Shown: piece after piece, positions 35,575 to 47,570 of the stretch
Layout: each line of letters begins with the position of its first letter
Numbering within the stretch: the first letter of the stretch is position 1
Assembly: GCA_914767715.1 (NCBI GenBank)
Contig: OU612068.1
Coordinates: 7,192,001 to 7,256,000, forward strand
Origin: Membranipora membranacea
Lineage: Eukaryota > Bryozoa > Gymnolaemata > Cheilostomatida > Membraniporidae
Direction: 5' to 3'
DNA: 64,000 bases
The notes under the pieces: generated by a model
What the model was told of the DNA's origin: nothing
What the model saw: only the letters and a program-made list of their open reading frames with translations
The model's database searches: none
Position numbers and translations under genes: made by a program

Positions 35575-38347
35575 TTAGTCGTGCTCCTGCTGAATCTGGT
35601 AATCAGAGGATGCAGGCTCCCGTTTCCATTCAGGCTTCTGTACAATGAATGTGACCATCCAGCCAAACATCACCAGGAATACACCAAGAAAGTTGACAAC
35701 ATACGCCTCAGGTGTTCTAGCATTGTACCCTCTATAACAAAAATACTAGTTTGGAATGCAGAATGGCAGTTGTAACACTCAAACTCTACCCAACTTGCCT
35801 TCTAGTATTTTCCATATTGGAAAGGGCAGAGTTTGAGCATTAGGAAAATTCTAGTGTCACATTTTTTTAAATTGTATGTTATGTGATGTTGATTGGGTCA
35901 TAGGTAGAGAAGAATGTTTTCGCAGTGTTAGAAAAAAAAACTTTGCTCACTGCTGGATTGGTAAGTTAATGGGAATTTTTACTTCTTTCGCAATTTCACA
36001 TTTTGTTCATGCGTTGAATTGTCCTACATGTACTATCACCGTCCTTTGCACACGGGGAAAAGCTTATCAAGGTAACATGTGACTATTAATACAAGATGCG
36101 TAGTAGTGTGTAATATTGTCAGTGCATTCGTCTGTGTAGTTCAGGACAGCATGGTATCACATGACTATAGATAGTAGTATACAGCCTTAAATACCAAGCT
36201 TCATTGACAAAGATAAGGATATACGTATCATCAAGGCTAAACTGCCTACGTGCTTATTGGCAACACCCCCATTACAAAACCTTGGAAATGCCAAATGCCA
36301 GCATATGTACGGGCAAGTTATAACATCATTCACAGGCATATTATTATACACATAACATTTATGTGACGATCATTATTTTATGATAGATAGCGCACTTCCA
36401 CCTATATAATGACTATCTGAGATTTCCTAGTACTAGAGTTTTCCTCTTCAAATCTCAGTCAGGTGACTGTCTCGAGTTAGCACTTAAGCAGGTGCTCTAT
36501 AATTGCGGAGATATTATATCAGAGAGAAAAATGGATGGCCATATGATATGACAATTAGAGAGTCCTACAAGACAGTATATTGATAAACATACTGCTCACA
36601 TGACCACACAACTGTCAAGAAACAGGTCAGTGCTGCAGCAGTTACATAACATGTCGGTTCAAGACAGACAGGAGCCCGATCCCGTATCATAGCACAAGCG
36701 CATGGCACAACAAGCATGTGTTACATGCCAATAACACAAGATTTTCAGTCAAATGTAACATTGTGTCTCCCGGCTTGAATTGATGGCGCAGAAAATCCCA
36801 TTGAGCGTAACATAATACTGCTCTTAGTTCTCAGTCCAACCCTGGCCAGGTTAATATGGTACTTGTCATCTTGTCAGCTTATCCCGGTTGTCACACTGTA
36901 TGATTTCAGTGATTTGTATAGGCTTTGCTTTCAGTGATTTGTACAAGCTTTGCTTTCTACTTACTGAAGTTTGAAGCCCACATTCTCCACGACTCCCATG
37001 AGAGCTGTAGCGATGGCCATACAGAATATAGCGACACCCCAGTACCGATGAGAGGACATATAAGCAGCTTTTAGTGATTCAGGCATTGCTGATGTCAAGT
37101 AGAATAACAGTCCAAATACAAACTACAAAACCAACACAGGAATTAAACATCAAACGTGTCAAACCAAGGAGTAAAAGGTCAAACACAAAACAAACTAGGA
37201 TAGCTCATTAAACAGTCATTGCAAAACAAGATACATGTATTGCGGAGGTATTGAAACCTGAAATCTATACATGTACAATATTTTTGGTCTGTGAATGCCT
37301 GAATATGTAATATGTATGCATAATGATGTCAAAGATCCCTATTAATAGCTTCCTCGCGCCAAGGAGAACTCCTTGCTCGCGCTAAACCAAAGGTTTACGG
37401 CAGCAGATTGCTGTAATTTGATTCAACTCTCATACCATGAGCGAAGGCCGTGATAGGAAGTCCTTTCACGTTCATGTACCAATATCAACCATAACATGAA
37501 TACTGTGTGGGATTTAAGAGCACAGACTATGAAACACAAGGAACAGAACATGAGAAAAAAAGGTGGACTCTTTATATAAAACAAACCTGAAGGCAAAACA
37601 TGATTACAGTTGTAAGTCCAATCCAGCTGTGGATGCTGTACATGTTAGCGAATCCTCCATCGTTGTGAGAACTAAACACAGCAACTAGGGCTGTGATTGC
37701 GAACCCGATAGCAGCCAACTGCATAACTGCATGAAGAATCTTTATAATGATCTTTTTTTCATTTTTGAATACTCTGTATGCCAGTATTGCTACAACATAA
37801 CAACGCAGAATGCATATTATATCATTCATTGGCAATTCATTGGATCCTTGAGACTGTAGATGACAGACTCTCACAATCGTAAAATCATTATAATTATTAT
37901 AATAGTACACAATAACTCTATGCACACAATGATCAATTTGCTGGTACTTTTCTATTTCTCATTAGAATGAGCCTGATGGTCTGTGGGTAACACAATCATT
38001 TCATCACATGACAGCAAGCTAGACAACCACATAACTTATATTATTATAATGGTAGCAGAGACCAATTACCGTGGTATGTCACTGTAATACTCATGGTGGA
38101 CTGAAACTTGGTGCGAGATGTTGATTATCACATCAACCAACATCTACTTACCATCTCCATATAGAAATATCATTCCGATAGTCATGAATAGCGGGTGATA
38201 GTTAAACTTGTGAGTGTTTTTATATCCCCATCCATATCCTCCTTGATATTTACTCATCCACACAGCCATCATCACCACAGAGCCTAATCCAAAGATCTGG
38301 GATAGTGTAACCATCAACATAAACCATGACCTAGACGATGTATCCAT
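35575..38347 (-). CDS. CYB561: Cytochrome b561 family transmembrane ascorbate-dependent reductase
   Basis: Six-helix di-haem membrane protein that moves electrons from ascorbate across a membrane, feeding vesicle enzymes or ferric reduction. Four exons on the minus strand: 38347-38152, 37789-37587, 37122-36965, 35731-35575; 237 aa with phases kept (human CYB561 about 250). Predicted helices include residues about 9-31, 50-70, 84-104, 119-142, 158-176 and 195-215. The four haem-ligand histidines are visible: His51 (NYHPLFMTIGM), His85 (ILHAVMQ), His119 (YSIHSWIGL) and His158 (SSHRYWG). LYGDAILAYRVFKNEKK and FVFGLLFYL are family hallmarks. The C-terminal tail is short and charged. It could be the CYB561, CYBRD1 or CYB561A3 subtype; I cannot separate them. 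Confidence 0.92.
36904..36953. repeat. 25-bp tandem duplication in a cytochrome b561 intron
   Basis: Two adjacent 25-bp copies beginning TTTCAGTGATTTGTA, differing at about three positions. They lie about ten bases beyond the minus-strand splice donor of the third exon. Confidence 0.8.
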
Positions 38348-39434
38348 TGTGGGTGATATGTCTGTCTCCTATATACCTACAAGGTATAGGGTATCAGTAT
38401 ATTTTCAAATTAGACATCAATCGCAGGAATCAATAACAAGCAGCTATCAAAGTGTCATAAATACAGCTACTGCTTATGCCAGCTGAATAATTTGATTTCT
38501 GCACCTGACAAAATCCATACTTCTTCAAGCATATGAAAATAATTTACTGTCTATAATATCTTGAGACTTGTAAAAAACCACTGTTAAAAAAACTGGTTAT
38601 AATTATTCATCGCGCTCCTGACCTGCGGATTCCGAATCCCGAACCGCTAAGGTTGATTCAGATAAAATTAACGTTTTAAATATTATCTAGCTTTTTAACT
38701 TCACAGAAAAATCTGAAAACATGTTCTCTTTTTGTTCTGTGTGCTGAGATCAAGACAACAGTATAGAACTTCTCTCTTTCAAGAAGTCGAAACTCATATT
38801 AAATTTTTGAGCTTGCCAATCAATAATTGTGTGCTATTTTGTGCTTCATCAATTCCTTTATGTAAACAGTAAGAAATGAGGGGGGAGATATCCTTACATA
38901 TGAAAGTAGCACTATGATTGAAGACAGCTTAGGCCAGTAGATAATAACCACCATACTATATTACATGCAACTACATGGGCTCAACCAACGTCACAAGCAT
39001 TTAAGGCAATCAAACACCTCCAAACCAGTGGTTGATAAAGGATGGTATGACATTAAATATCCTTGCAAGTTCTCAAGGGGCCTGATGACCCAGCACCAAG
39101 ATCAAATCACTGATCTTCTGACCAGACCTTATATGCTTAAGCTCAATTTGTTGATTTATTTGCAAGGCCCGGGACTTACAAGAATGTATTTTCATTATTT
39201 TCAGGTTGATACTGGCAGAGAAAAAGTATATGCTTGCTAGCCCAAGGGGCCCATATATCCAATAGAATTTGGGCGGATATTTGACTCGCTTTACTACCTG
39301 CACAGTGAGAGTGGGTGGATAAAACTTCTTTCAGCACTACTTTTAAGGAGACACTCCTTGCTAGTATAGTTTAGTTATAAAATAAGTCCAGTCATGGGTC
39401 CTAAATTACTGTGACTGGGAGTATGGCCCAACAT
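38348..39434. other. Upstream flank of cytochrome b561, no gene recognised
   Basis: Contains the presumed promoter of the minus-strand cytochrome b561 gene. No coding exon is seen. Open frames near 38965-39303 overlap each other on both strands and resemble nothing. Confidence 0.35.
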
Positions 39435-41266
39435 GGAAACACTTCAGTTCGTCCCTGTTTCCAGTTCGTCCCTGTTTTTGTTTCGTCCCTTGTTGGTTCG
39501 TCCCTTATTCAGTTCGTTCTAGTGTTCAGTTCGTCCCTGTCGTCATGCAGTGTCAAGGTTACATTTTGAGTGAGCCCAAGCCAGAGACATCGATACAAGC
39601 TCCCTATTTCTATGGCCCAAGCATGGGCCTCTGTAGCCTGTCTTAAAAGCTTGTTAAGACAGGCAGACAGTATCAACACCCATCTGCAGGACATTGGCAA
39701 AGTAAAGACAAGTAAGTCCCATGGGCCCAAGTTGTTTGTAGGCTTTCACACGAAGGTTGGTGGACTGTGGCGGTATGGTTCTCTCTATGAAGCCTAGTGT
39801 TGTAGATGCTTTGTTGGTAATGTGCTCAATATGAGAGTTCCATTTCAGATCTTCTTGTACTTGTACTCCTAGGTATTTGATGGTGTCAACCTTGGGATGA
39901 CTTCCTGGTGTAGTTGGTAGGAGGGGGGCTCTGTCTTTGTGCGTTTTCTACTGAAACGGACAAACTCACATTTGGAGGGGTGGAACTCCATGTTCCAGTC
40001 GAGTTCCCATTTCTCCAGCTTGTGCAGATCTTCCTTGAGCTGGTGTGACTTATCAGCCGTGGCATATATGATTGCGTCATCTGCGAAGAGTCTCAAGTGG
40101 GATGTAACTGAGCTAGGAAGATCATTTATGTAAAGAAGGAAAAGGGATGGGTCAATGACAGAGCCCTGTGGTACACCAGAGGTCACAGCACATAGATCGG
40201 ATGAGACTCCTTGCAATGTGACAGCTTGGGTTCGGTTTCTGAGGAAGGATGCAGTCCAGTTAGTGATTTGGTCGCTTATACCTGCTGATTTCATCTTCTG
40301 GAGGCAGGCATGCATCAACTTCCTTTCCTGCATCAAGATCTTTCCAGATGTCCGATATCAATTCAACCAGCTGGGTTTCACAGCTCAGTTTAGCTCTGAA
40401 TCCATATTGTTGAGGGTGAAGCATTTTGTTGCCTTCTATGTACTTCATTATATGGCTGGTGACGATATGTTCCATCAATTTCCTTGCAATGCATGTCATA
40501 CTGATAGGTTGATAGTTCTCTGGTCTGCTCCTGTCTCCCTTCTTGAAGATGGGTGTGACATTCGCATGTCTCCAGTCATCGGGGACAGAGCAGTACTGAA
40601 GTGACATGTTGAAGATGTTGCACAGTGGTCCAGCGAGCTCAGATGCTGCTTCTTTCAATACTCTGGCACTTATCCCGTCGGACCCGGAGGCTTTATTAGG
40701 TTTCAGATTTGTCAGTAATTTCAGGACCCCTTCCCTAGCGATGGTTAGATGTTTCATCGGAGGGAGGTTTGATTGTTGTCCAGCTTGTGATTTGGTTGAG
40801 TCAGCTGTGGAAAAGACAGACTGAAATTGGCGGTTTAGGGCATTGGCGATACCTTTTTTTGTCAGTGATGAGGCGGTGTTGGGCCTTGATAGCTGAGATG
40901 GTGTTGCTATCACCAAGTCTGTGCTTTATATATGTCCAGAATCGTTTATTGGTACTCTTTGTTTCTTTGTCTTGTTCTTCGAGTAGGTTGTAGACATATT
41001 GTCGGTGTTCTTTCCGCATCAGATGTTGGACTTCCTTCTTGTATTCCTTGTATCTTTGCTCGGTGTTGACTTTGCCACTTCGTTTACTTCTTTTACGCAG
41101 ATTGTCTCTCTTGATTTTGAAAATCGATGTATGAAAAATAAGGAAGCACAACTCCTATAACTGAGTTCAACCAAATATAGGGACAAACTGAGAAAAGACG
41201 AACATGTGCAGGGACGAAACAAAAATGGGGACGAAACAATAGTGGGGACGAAACGAATGGCATTCA
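39435..41266. mobile_element. Composite repeat: inverted TTCGTCCC arrays around a LINE fragment
   Basis: Several spaced copies of (G/T)TTCGTCCC occur at 39445-39542, and copies of the complementary GGGACGAA(A/C) occur at 41178-41254, so the ends are inverted relative to each other. The 8-bp sequence CCCAACAT flanks the block directly on both sides (39427-39434 and 41267-41274), as a target-site duplication would. Inside is a decayed LINE reverse transcriptase on the minus strand plus a short hairpin (39633-39666) and a segment shared with position 724. The whole may be a DNA transposon or foldback element that picked up a LINE piece. Confidence 0.55.
39740..41130 (-). pseudogene. Non-LTR retrotransposon reverse transcriptase, broken
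   Basis: Decayed LINE of the Jockey/CR1 kind. Reading the minus strand from 41130: a basic linker (KRDNLRKRSK), then RT motifs GSDGISARVLK, DDWRHANVTPIFKKGD, HPQQYGFRAKLSCETQL, TSGVPQGSVIDPSLFLLYIND and the FADDAIIY active site, then the post-RT region (TNLRVKAYKQL). Breaks are visible. An A-homopolymer (minus strand; T run at 40854-40860) separates the first two frames. The motif around the first catalytic aspartate (motif A), expected just after DAGKEVD near 40300, is missing, and the frame shifts there. The 3' end is cut at about 39735 where it runs into another repeat. No endonuclease domain is seen. Confidence 0.85.
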
Positions 41267-42063
41267 CCCAACATAACATGTAGTAGATAGGGGGGATGTA
41301 GTAGTCAACAAGAGCAGCTCAAACTGTTCCATAAGTCAAGAAGACTCTAATAACTTCCTAGCACTGAACAATAAAACAACATTTAACTTATATTTATTCT
41401 AACTTACTTTGTAACTTACTCACTACTTACAACTTACTTACTTAACTAATGATGGGTAATAAATAATATACAAATAAGTTACATAAATAAGGATCAAATT
41501 TGAAACCAGATAATATATTGTTTCTAGGCCCTCTGAACACAGACAGGTTGATGCTGTGAGTGTTCTAACCACAGCACCCAAACTGCTTGCATAGTTTTAC
41601 TATGGACAGTATATTTACCTGTTGTGTCTCCTCCAGCTGTCAACCGTGCTGCATGTCAGACATAAATCAGCAATTAGGTGTGTTATGAAAAAAATCTTAC
41701 GATGAAGCCTGTGGAATTATAATAAGTTGAAGGCTTATTCTCTAACACAATGATTGTTTCAGTGTTGGTGGAAATTTATTTGTCAAGCTTCTTGGTTCTC
41801 AGGCTTATGTCCGGTTTACAAAAATAAACTGTGTTTGAGTAGCTGTGAGTACAATTTATGATCACACAAGAAAAGAAAACTTTTATTAGAGTTACTACGT
41901 TTAATTTTAATGTACAAATCAGGAGAAAGTTCACAGGCCTAAGGAAATAATTTACTGACCAGCCAAACTCCTATAGGATTCTAGTTGTAAGCATGTATAT
42001 GTCATTAATTAGAGGTTTGACTTCATATATTGTATTGTTATTTGTTGATATATTTATTAATTA

Positions 42064-42084
42064 TTGATTGATTGATTGATTGAA
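42064..42084. repeat. (GATT)n microsatellite
   Basis: About five uninterrupted GATT tetranucleotides, followed by GAAT variants. Confidence 0.8.
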
Positions 42085-43815
42085 TGAATAGCAATAGATA
42101 ATGATAAATAGATGGAAAGAAACTGTTGGGAACGGTGACTTGAATAAATCTGTCTTTTCAACGACAAAAAAGCTAGGAGTGGAATGACCTATTAGCTGTG
42201 TTTTCAATACAACGTGTAGTTTAGGCCTAACTAACACTAAAATTGTCTCCAATAATCATAATAATTACTATCAACTCAAGGACTAAGTTACACTCACTGG
42301 GTTGGTCTAGTCTACTACCCCCTCCCTTGTTTCAGATATATATAATATATAAAGTTGTTCTACATTTATTTTATACACAGGTTTTCTGCTAAGCCAGGTT
42401 CTCTGAAAATGTTGGCTGGGGGGAGGCGAGGCAACCAAATATCGACAGGAACCTGGTTTTGCAGTTGACCTGTGGTATGGATTGGAAGGCCACTGACGAG
42501 ATGAGATCTTCAGTGGAAGGAAGGACTATAACAATAGTATAGACCCCTAGGTCTATAGTTTCTAGGTATTTGATAAGTATCGGTTAACTGAGTCTCCGGA
42601 GAGTTCTAGCATTTATTAGTAGTTTACTTGTCGGGCGTAGTGCATTTCGGTCCATTGACATGATTTGTTGTGCGTTGGAGTGTCACATCTATACGGTCAC
42701 CAGGGTACTACATGGACAGCTGCACTGTGGGAGGCGAAAACCTGTCGTTTCGTTTGCAGTTTGATTCAGAAATAGCCATTACTTTATCTGTAGGCTAGCC
42801 TCCATGTGTGTACTGAATACTTACGTAGTCTGAAGTACGGCCTTAACCAAAGTACTAACCATTGGTAATCTCACCTACTCAAGCTGATCTCTACCAGTTT
42901 GGCTGTTATTCACCTGATGAACTGCCTGATGGTTGATTGTAGACTTTTGGCAGCTCTCTGTTTAATTTCTTTGGGTTGCCTGCTCCTCGGTCACTTCATC
43001 GTCCATCCCAAAGAGTGTGGGCGGTTTCGTAAGCTTTGTCAAGTTGATTTGAAATATGAGGTGTGCGTCCAATCAAGTCTTCCATCAGACTGCCAACAAA
43101 TGTATTCACTGTCCAGGCTCTCCACCAGATTGATGTCGGGATCTTTGAGATCCGAACACTGTTGAGTGGGTCAACATGTTGTAGTTATGGTGTCACCCGA
43201 TGTTGGGTTGTATAACAGTTGGATGACTTGATTTCTATGACCCTATCCTTTTGCCATTTCTCAGTTGATCTTCACACACACACAAAATCAGCAGGTGATC
43301 TCTAGCTTTTCAAGTTATATAGCTTCCATCCTCTCGCGACGCTAGCCAATTACTGTCATTCAAAGTGGCATACAAAAAGTGCCTTTTCATATTATTATAA
43401 CCATACAGGCACTAATAATTGAGACTGGTGTGCACCCAGCAACGTCTGACAATAGTATACCAACAGTAAACATTCCGAATGTCAGAATTATTGGTAGCAA
43501 CAGATCAATCATGGGCTTGACACTTCATAACCTTCTTAATAGTATCTGTTATCTATCGGTAAGTTTGATAGGCTATTTTTTTTTATATACAATGAGCTAG
43601 GTTTTTGTGTGATCTACTGATAGCCAGTGATGAACGTCATCGGTCTTATGACTTTCATCACAGAGCTATTGTAGAGTAATTATTCATAAATAAGTGACAC
43701 AACATTACTGTACATATCATGGTAAATTTTGCTTGCAGCGCCAAATTTTTATTATCAACTTGCCCCCAGATCAACCAAACCATAGCTTAACCACAACTAG
43801 TTGACAATTCCTTTG

Positions 43816-43881
43816 CCTGTCTTGACAAGCTTTCTTTTTTTGGTTTCCCCTCCACCCACAACAAAGCTGGTCAAGACAGGC
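43816..43881. repeat. Hairpin repeat with CCTGTCTTGACAAGCTTT arms, copy 1
   Basis: The arm CCTGTCTTGACAAGCTTT is followed after about 30 bp by its near inverse AAAGCTGGTCAAGACAGG. Related hairpins occur at 56294-56347 and 39633-39666, so this is a dispersed family and not a chance palindrome. Confidence 0.7.
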
Positions 43882-43958
43882 TGGTAATTCCTGTGACCAT
43901 TGGCCAATATTATAATATCATTTTTTTTACTTTATATAACAGTTCCACCGCTGACGTG

Positions 43959-46900
43959 ATGTCTCAATGGATAGGTCAGGTAGTCAGTGTAGAATGCTTC
44001 AATGTTGGTGTATATCAGGGTGTGGTTTCTAATGTGGACTCTGACACATCCACAGTAACTCTAAAGAAGGTGTTCAAAAATGGAAAGCCTTGTGAACAAA
44101 ACTCGGTGTCGATATTGTGAGTATAGAATCAGAAGATTTGCCTCACCTCAAACTCCTTTATACAATATTGCTCCTGTTATAACCTCCTTTCCTCTTTCAT
44201 TTAAATGTCTGACCAAAGTTGACCGAGAATATTCTCCAACTAGTATTTTGTTGGTATAAATGTGGATTTAAGAATTTCAACAAGTATGCTTCACTTGCTT
44301 CTCATATTATAATGTATCACACATACAAATATTCTTGTATTCACAATATTCTCATGTTTTCTCTGATTGAAGGGCATCACAGATAAAAAATCTCTCTTTT
44401 GTCGACTCCAGTAAATTGGCCTTAGCAACTCCTTTAAATAAAACCAAGGCCAGGGCGTCAAATAACGTAGTTGTGGAGTCTAGTGATGACGACAGAGACG
44501 GTAGTACGAGACGTATGAAACCTGCCCGAGTTGTCCGAGCTAACACGGTTACCCAACCTGCAGCTAAAACTGAAGAACCCAAGCAGAGGCGCAGATCCAA
44601 CTCATGTATGTGCCGATAAGCTATTTTATGAGACTCTTCTTCTCCATTTATAGTAAAGGCAGTCTTCCAAACTTGTTTCCAAGAGTTGTAACCTCCCCAT
44701 TTTTGTGTACTTTTGGACATATGCAGCATAGAAAATTGGACTAGTCTGGCTGGGCATCTTCGATATCACTAATTTCTTATGGGTATCTTTCGACAGACTC
44801 CGATATGTACTAAATATATCCAATTTTATTAATACTCCTGTTGTTTTTTTCAGTTACGATGGCAGATTCAAACTCCCACATAGCTAGTCGGGGTTATCAG
44901 AACTCACCGAAGAGAACTGACCACCCTCAGCACAGAAACAATCGTCACCATCAACACAGGCACACAGAGCAGGCGGAGTGCTTCAATGTCAGTGTAGAGT
45001 CCTGTATGGGTGATTTTGATTTTGAGAAAAACCTGGCAATGTTTGATAAACAAAGGGTAGGTCTACTAAATGGTCTGGCTATCGCTATATAATTACTCGC
45101 TTCATTGTGACTTGATTCCAGTTATGTTTGATAGAACAATACAAGAGAACTATGTTTTAATTGCGGAGTACAGTGTAATCCACCTAATTCAGGCTTTATT
45201 ATTTTGAGCTTCTGTTAATTCAGCAAAGGAACATTGGCCAAATCTTCCTGCCTTCATATATCTCACAATTCAGACTGTGCTTGATTGGGACACCATTTAG
45301 TGAATCCCAGATGTCTGAGGTAGGTGGAATTCACTGTGGTTTGTATAGGTTTCATTGAGACATCATACCAGCAACTAATTTGTGACCGATTTATTGCAGG
45401 TCTTTAGTGACATTGAGACCGGTCCTGGGTCAAGGACAACTCCAAAGAAACCAGGTGAAGACAAATATAAGCACGATGAAATGGTCATAAAACCAAACAA
45501 AGCAGTGCGACAAATAAAAATGATGGATTCTGGATTATCAACCTCGAACTTCATAACAGGTTCGTCACATCTCACGGCATTGTGAAATCTTGATGTATTT
45601 AGTTGTTGAGTAGTTCAAGCAATCAAACTCGGCCTGGACTGCTGGTAGCGGTATTCCATTATCAGTCACAGATCAACACCTGGCTGATATTGGTATCAGC
45701 AACACAGGCAGAGTTTGAGCACCGACACTAAGTATTTAGTGGCAATGTGATGTAAAGCCTTGAAGTTGTGGGCGCATTTGTTTTACATAATCACATACTA
45801 TGAGACAATTTTCTCAATTTATTAACATTGAGTTTATGTTGACAAAATTATTTGTTTACTTGGAGGTAAAAGTTGTTTTGTCAGAGTTTGTCATGTACTC
45901 CTGTTTCCAGATGATGGGCTTGTGATACCGTGTGTATCATACCCTGTAAGGCAGCAGCTGTTTGAGAAAGCTGCTAGTTATGGATTCACTGAACAGAGAA
46001 GATCTGATATCGTCGGCAGGAACACAAGCGATATGGTCTTCCAGCTTATCGGAGGCAGCAACAGGTAAAAAGGCGTTATCATTCCATGCTTTACCAAAGG
46101 TTTTGGACCTTGTTTTTTTAACCATAACAAAGCAACTTGTTTTGTTTTTTTTAAAAGTGCTGCTGGAATTTTGGTAATTCTGGTAACTTTTTTCTTTGCA
46201 ATTGTCATCATCAAATTATCTTGATGTGCTAGATTGTGTTGGACCGTAGATTGCTCCTTACATATGTCCGTTTTGCTAGTCACATCAGTGGTTTAATTTT
46301 CACATTTGAATGTTTTTTTTTATCAGATTAAATCCACAGAATACTCACCAGAAGCCAACAGTAGTGGTGTTCTGTGGACCTCACATTCAGGGAAGTTATG
46401 GTGTAAGCTGTGCTCGACATCTGGCCAATCATAATATCAGCACAGTAGTGTATACTCCGCCCATGACAAGTCATAGCAGGTGTGCTCTACTCGAACAGGA
46501 AGTGGCTTTGTATGATCTGAGTGGCTGTAAGAGAATCAGCAGCACTGATGGTAAGTCAATCTACCCTAGAGGAGAAAATATTAGCTAGAGCTAAGCTGTT
46601 TGGAGGTGACTTAATGTTAGCTAGCGCCAATTTCTGCTTACTAGGGTAGGAGTAACGGGGTCGAGTAAATGATGCCTTGTCATAAATTTCACTATTTCAA
46701 GCCTAATTCAGTGAAAAGGCAAACTTTCTGAAATACTTGACTTCTCCGGGGTTGCAGATTTGCAATAATTTCTCATTCTGTCATGTGATTGGGTTACCTA
46801 GAAAGCAATTAATTAATTAATTTAATTGTGCAGTGTAAAATTTTGAAATGCAAATAGAGAAAAAAGTAAGCTGAGAGACTCCCAGGGTCGTTTGCTAGTT

Positions 46901-47570
46901 ACATTATTAACCATTTGATGCTACTATCTTTGTAGATTTGCCAACAAATTCTATTGATCTCATTATAAACTGTTTGGATAGTCCAGATACTAGCAATCTA
47001 TCAGGTTATCCTTGGTACAAGTACATTACTAACTGGTGCAATACTTCACGAGCTCATGTTCTGGCAATCGGTAAGTATAAGGTTAACCTTACTTGACTTA
47101 TATCTCTATTCGCCATTCCCACATTGTGAAAAATAACGTGGTGCTTTGTTAATTTTCCACGTTGCTATTACTGAGTTCTGAGGGCCGTTTGCTGCTTGCT
47201 ACTCCTTTTTTTGTATGGCACAGCTTGAGAATTTAAAGTAGAAGACAACACTGACACATTTGCAATGTTTGATATTGTTAGCAAACTAAAATTAAGCTCA
47301 TGGATCAAACCTGGACATTTTCCGAATCAGGTTCTAAATATATATCATTATTTATACACGCATTTACTTGTAGATCCCCTACCAACTGGCTGTGTGATTG
47401 AAACAAAATGGTCAGTCCACATCGCATTACCTCAACAAACTGATAACACATGCGGTCAGGCCTACTTATGTGATATCTCACTGCCTAAAGAGCTCTTCAA
47501 GCATATTGGTATAAAATACAGATCTCCATTTGGCATCAAGTTCTGCATCCCTATTCACAGAGAGACATAG
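43959..47570 (+). CDS. EDC3: Enhancer of mRNA-decapping protein 3
   Basis: P-body scaffold that stimulates Dcp1/Dcp2 decapping and binds the helicase DDX6. Eight exons join in phase to 487 aa (human EDC3 508): 43959-44116, 44373-44605, 44854-45056, 45400-45559, 45911-46064, 46327-46550, 46936-47070, 47374-47570. Residues 1 to about 70 are the divergent Lsm domain (QWIGQVVSVECFNVGVYQGV). A basic, Ser-rich linker follows, with an acidic SSDDDRD stretch. The FDF motif lies at about 184-198 (DFDFEKNLAMFDKQR). The YjeF-N domain is about 255-487, with GGSNRLNPQNTHQKP, FCGPHIQGSYGVSCARHLAN, IINCLDSPD and the closing YRSPFGIKFCIPIHR, all as in EDC3. AATAAA at 47887-47892 is a good poly(A) candidate, about 320 bp after the stop. 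Intron 3 carries a small transposon-like repeat. Confidence 0.94.
45171..45336. mobile_element. MITE-like element with CAGTG termini in EDC3 intron 3
   Basis: The left end CAGTGTAATCCACCTAATTC is matched, inverted, by the right end, whose complement reads CAGTGAATTCCACCTACCTC. The arms are about 25 bp with a few mismatches, and total length is 166 bp. CAGTG-type ends next to TA resemble pogo/Tigger miniature elements; TA flanks the left end only. No coding capacity. Confidence 0.6.

Larger units (their letters stand above)
41275..43958. other. Intergenic / EDC3 upstream region
   Basis: No coding exon is recognised. It contains a short (GATT)n microsatellite at about 42064-42084 and a hairpin with TCTTGACAAGCTTT arms at 43816-43881. 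A splice acceptor (pyrimidine run then AACAG at about 43942) lies 17 bp before the EDC3 start codon, so a non-coding EDC3 leader exon is likely within this stretch. The 88-residue open frame at 42899-43165 has a hydrophobic patch but no ATG start and no family match. Confidence 0.4.

Noticed and set aside
40155-40604. 149-codon + strand frame
   Set aside because: Antisense shadow of the LINE reverse transcriptase.
39435-41266. Considered as a self-contained active transposon
   Set aside because: Its only recognisable enzyme is frameshifted and lacks a catalytic motif, and no transposase is seen.
42899-43165. 88-codon frame with a hydrophobic stretch, possible small membrane protein
   Set aside because: No ATG start and no conserved motif; may be EDC3 leader or intergenic sequence.
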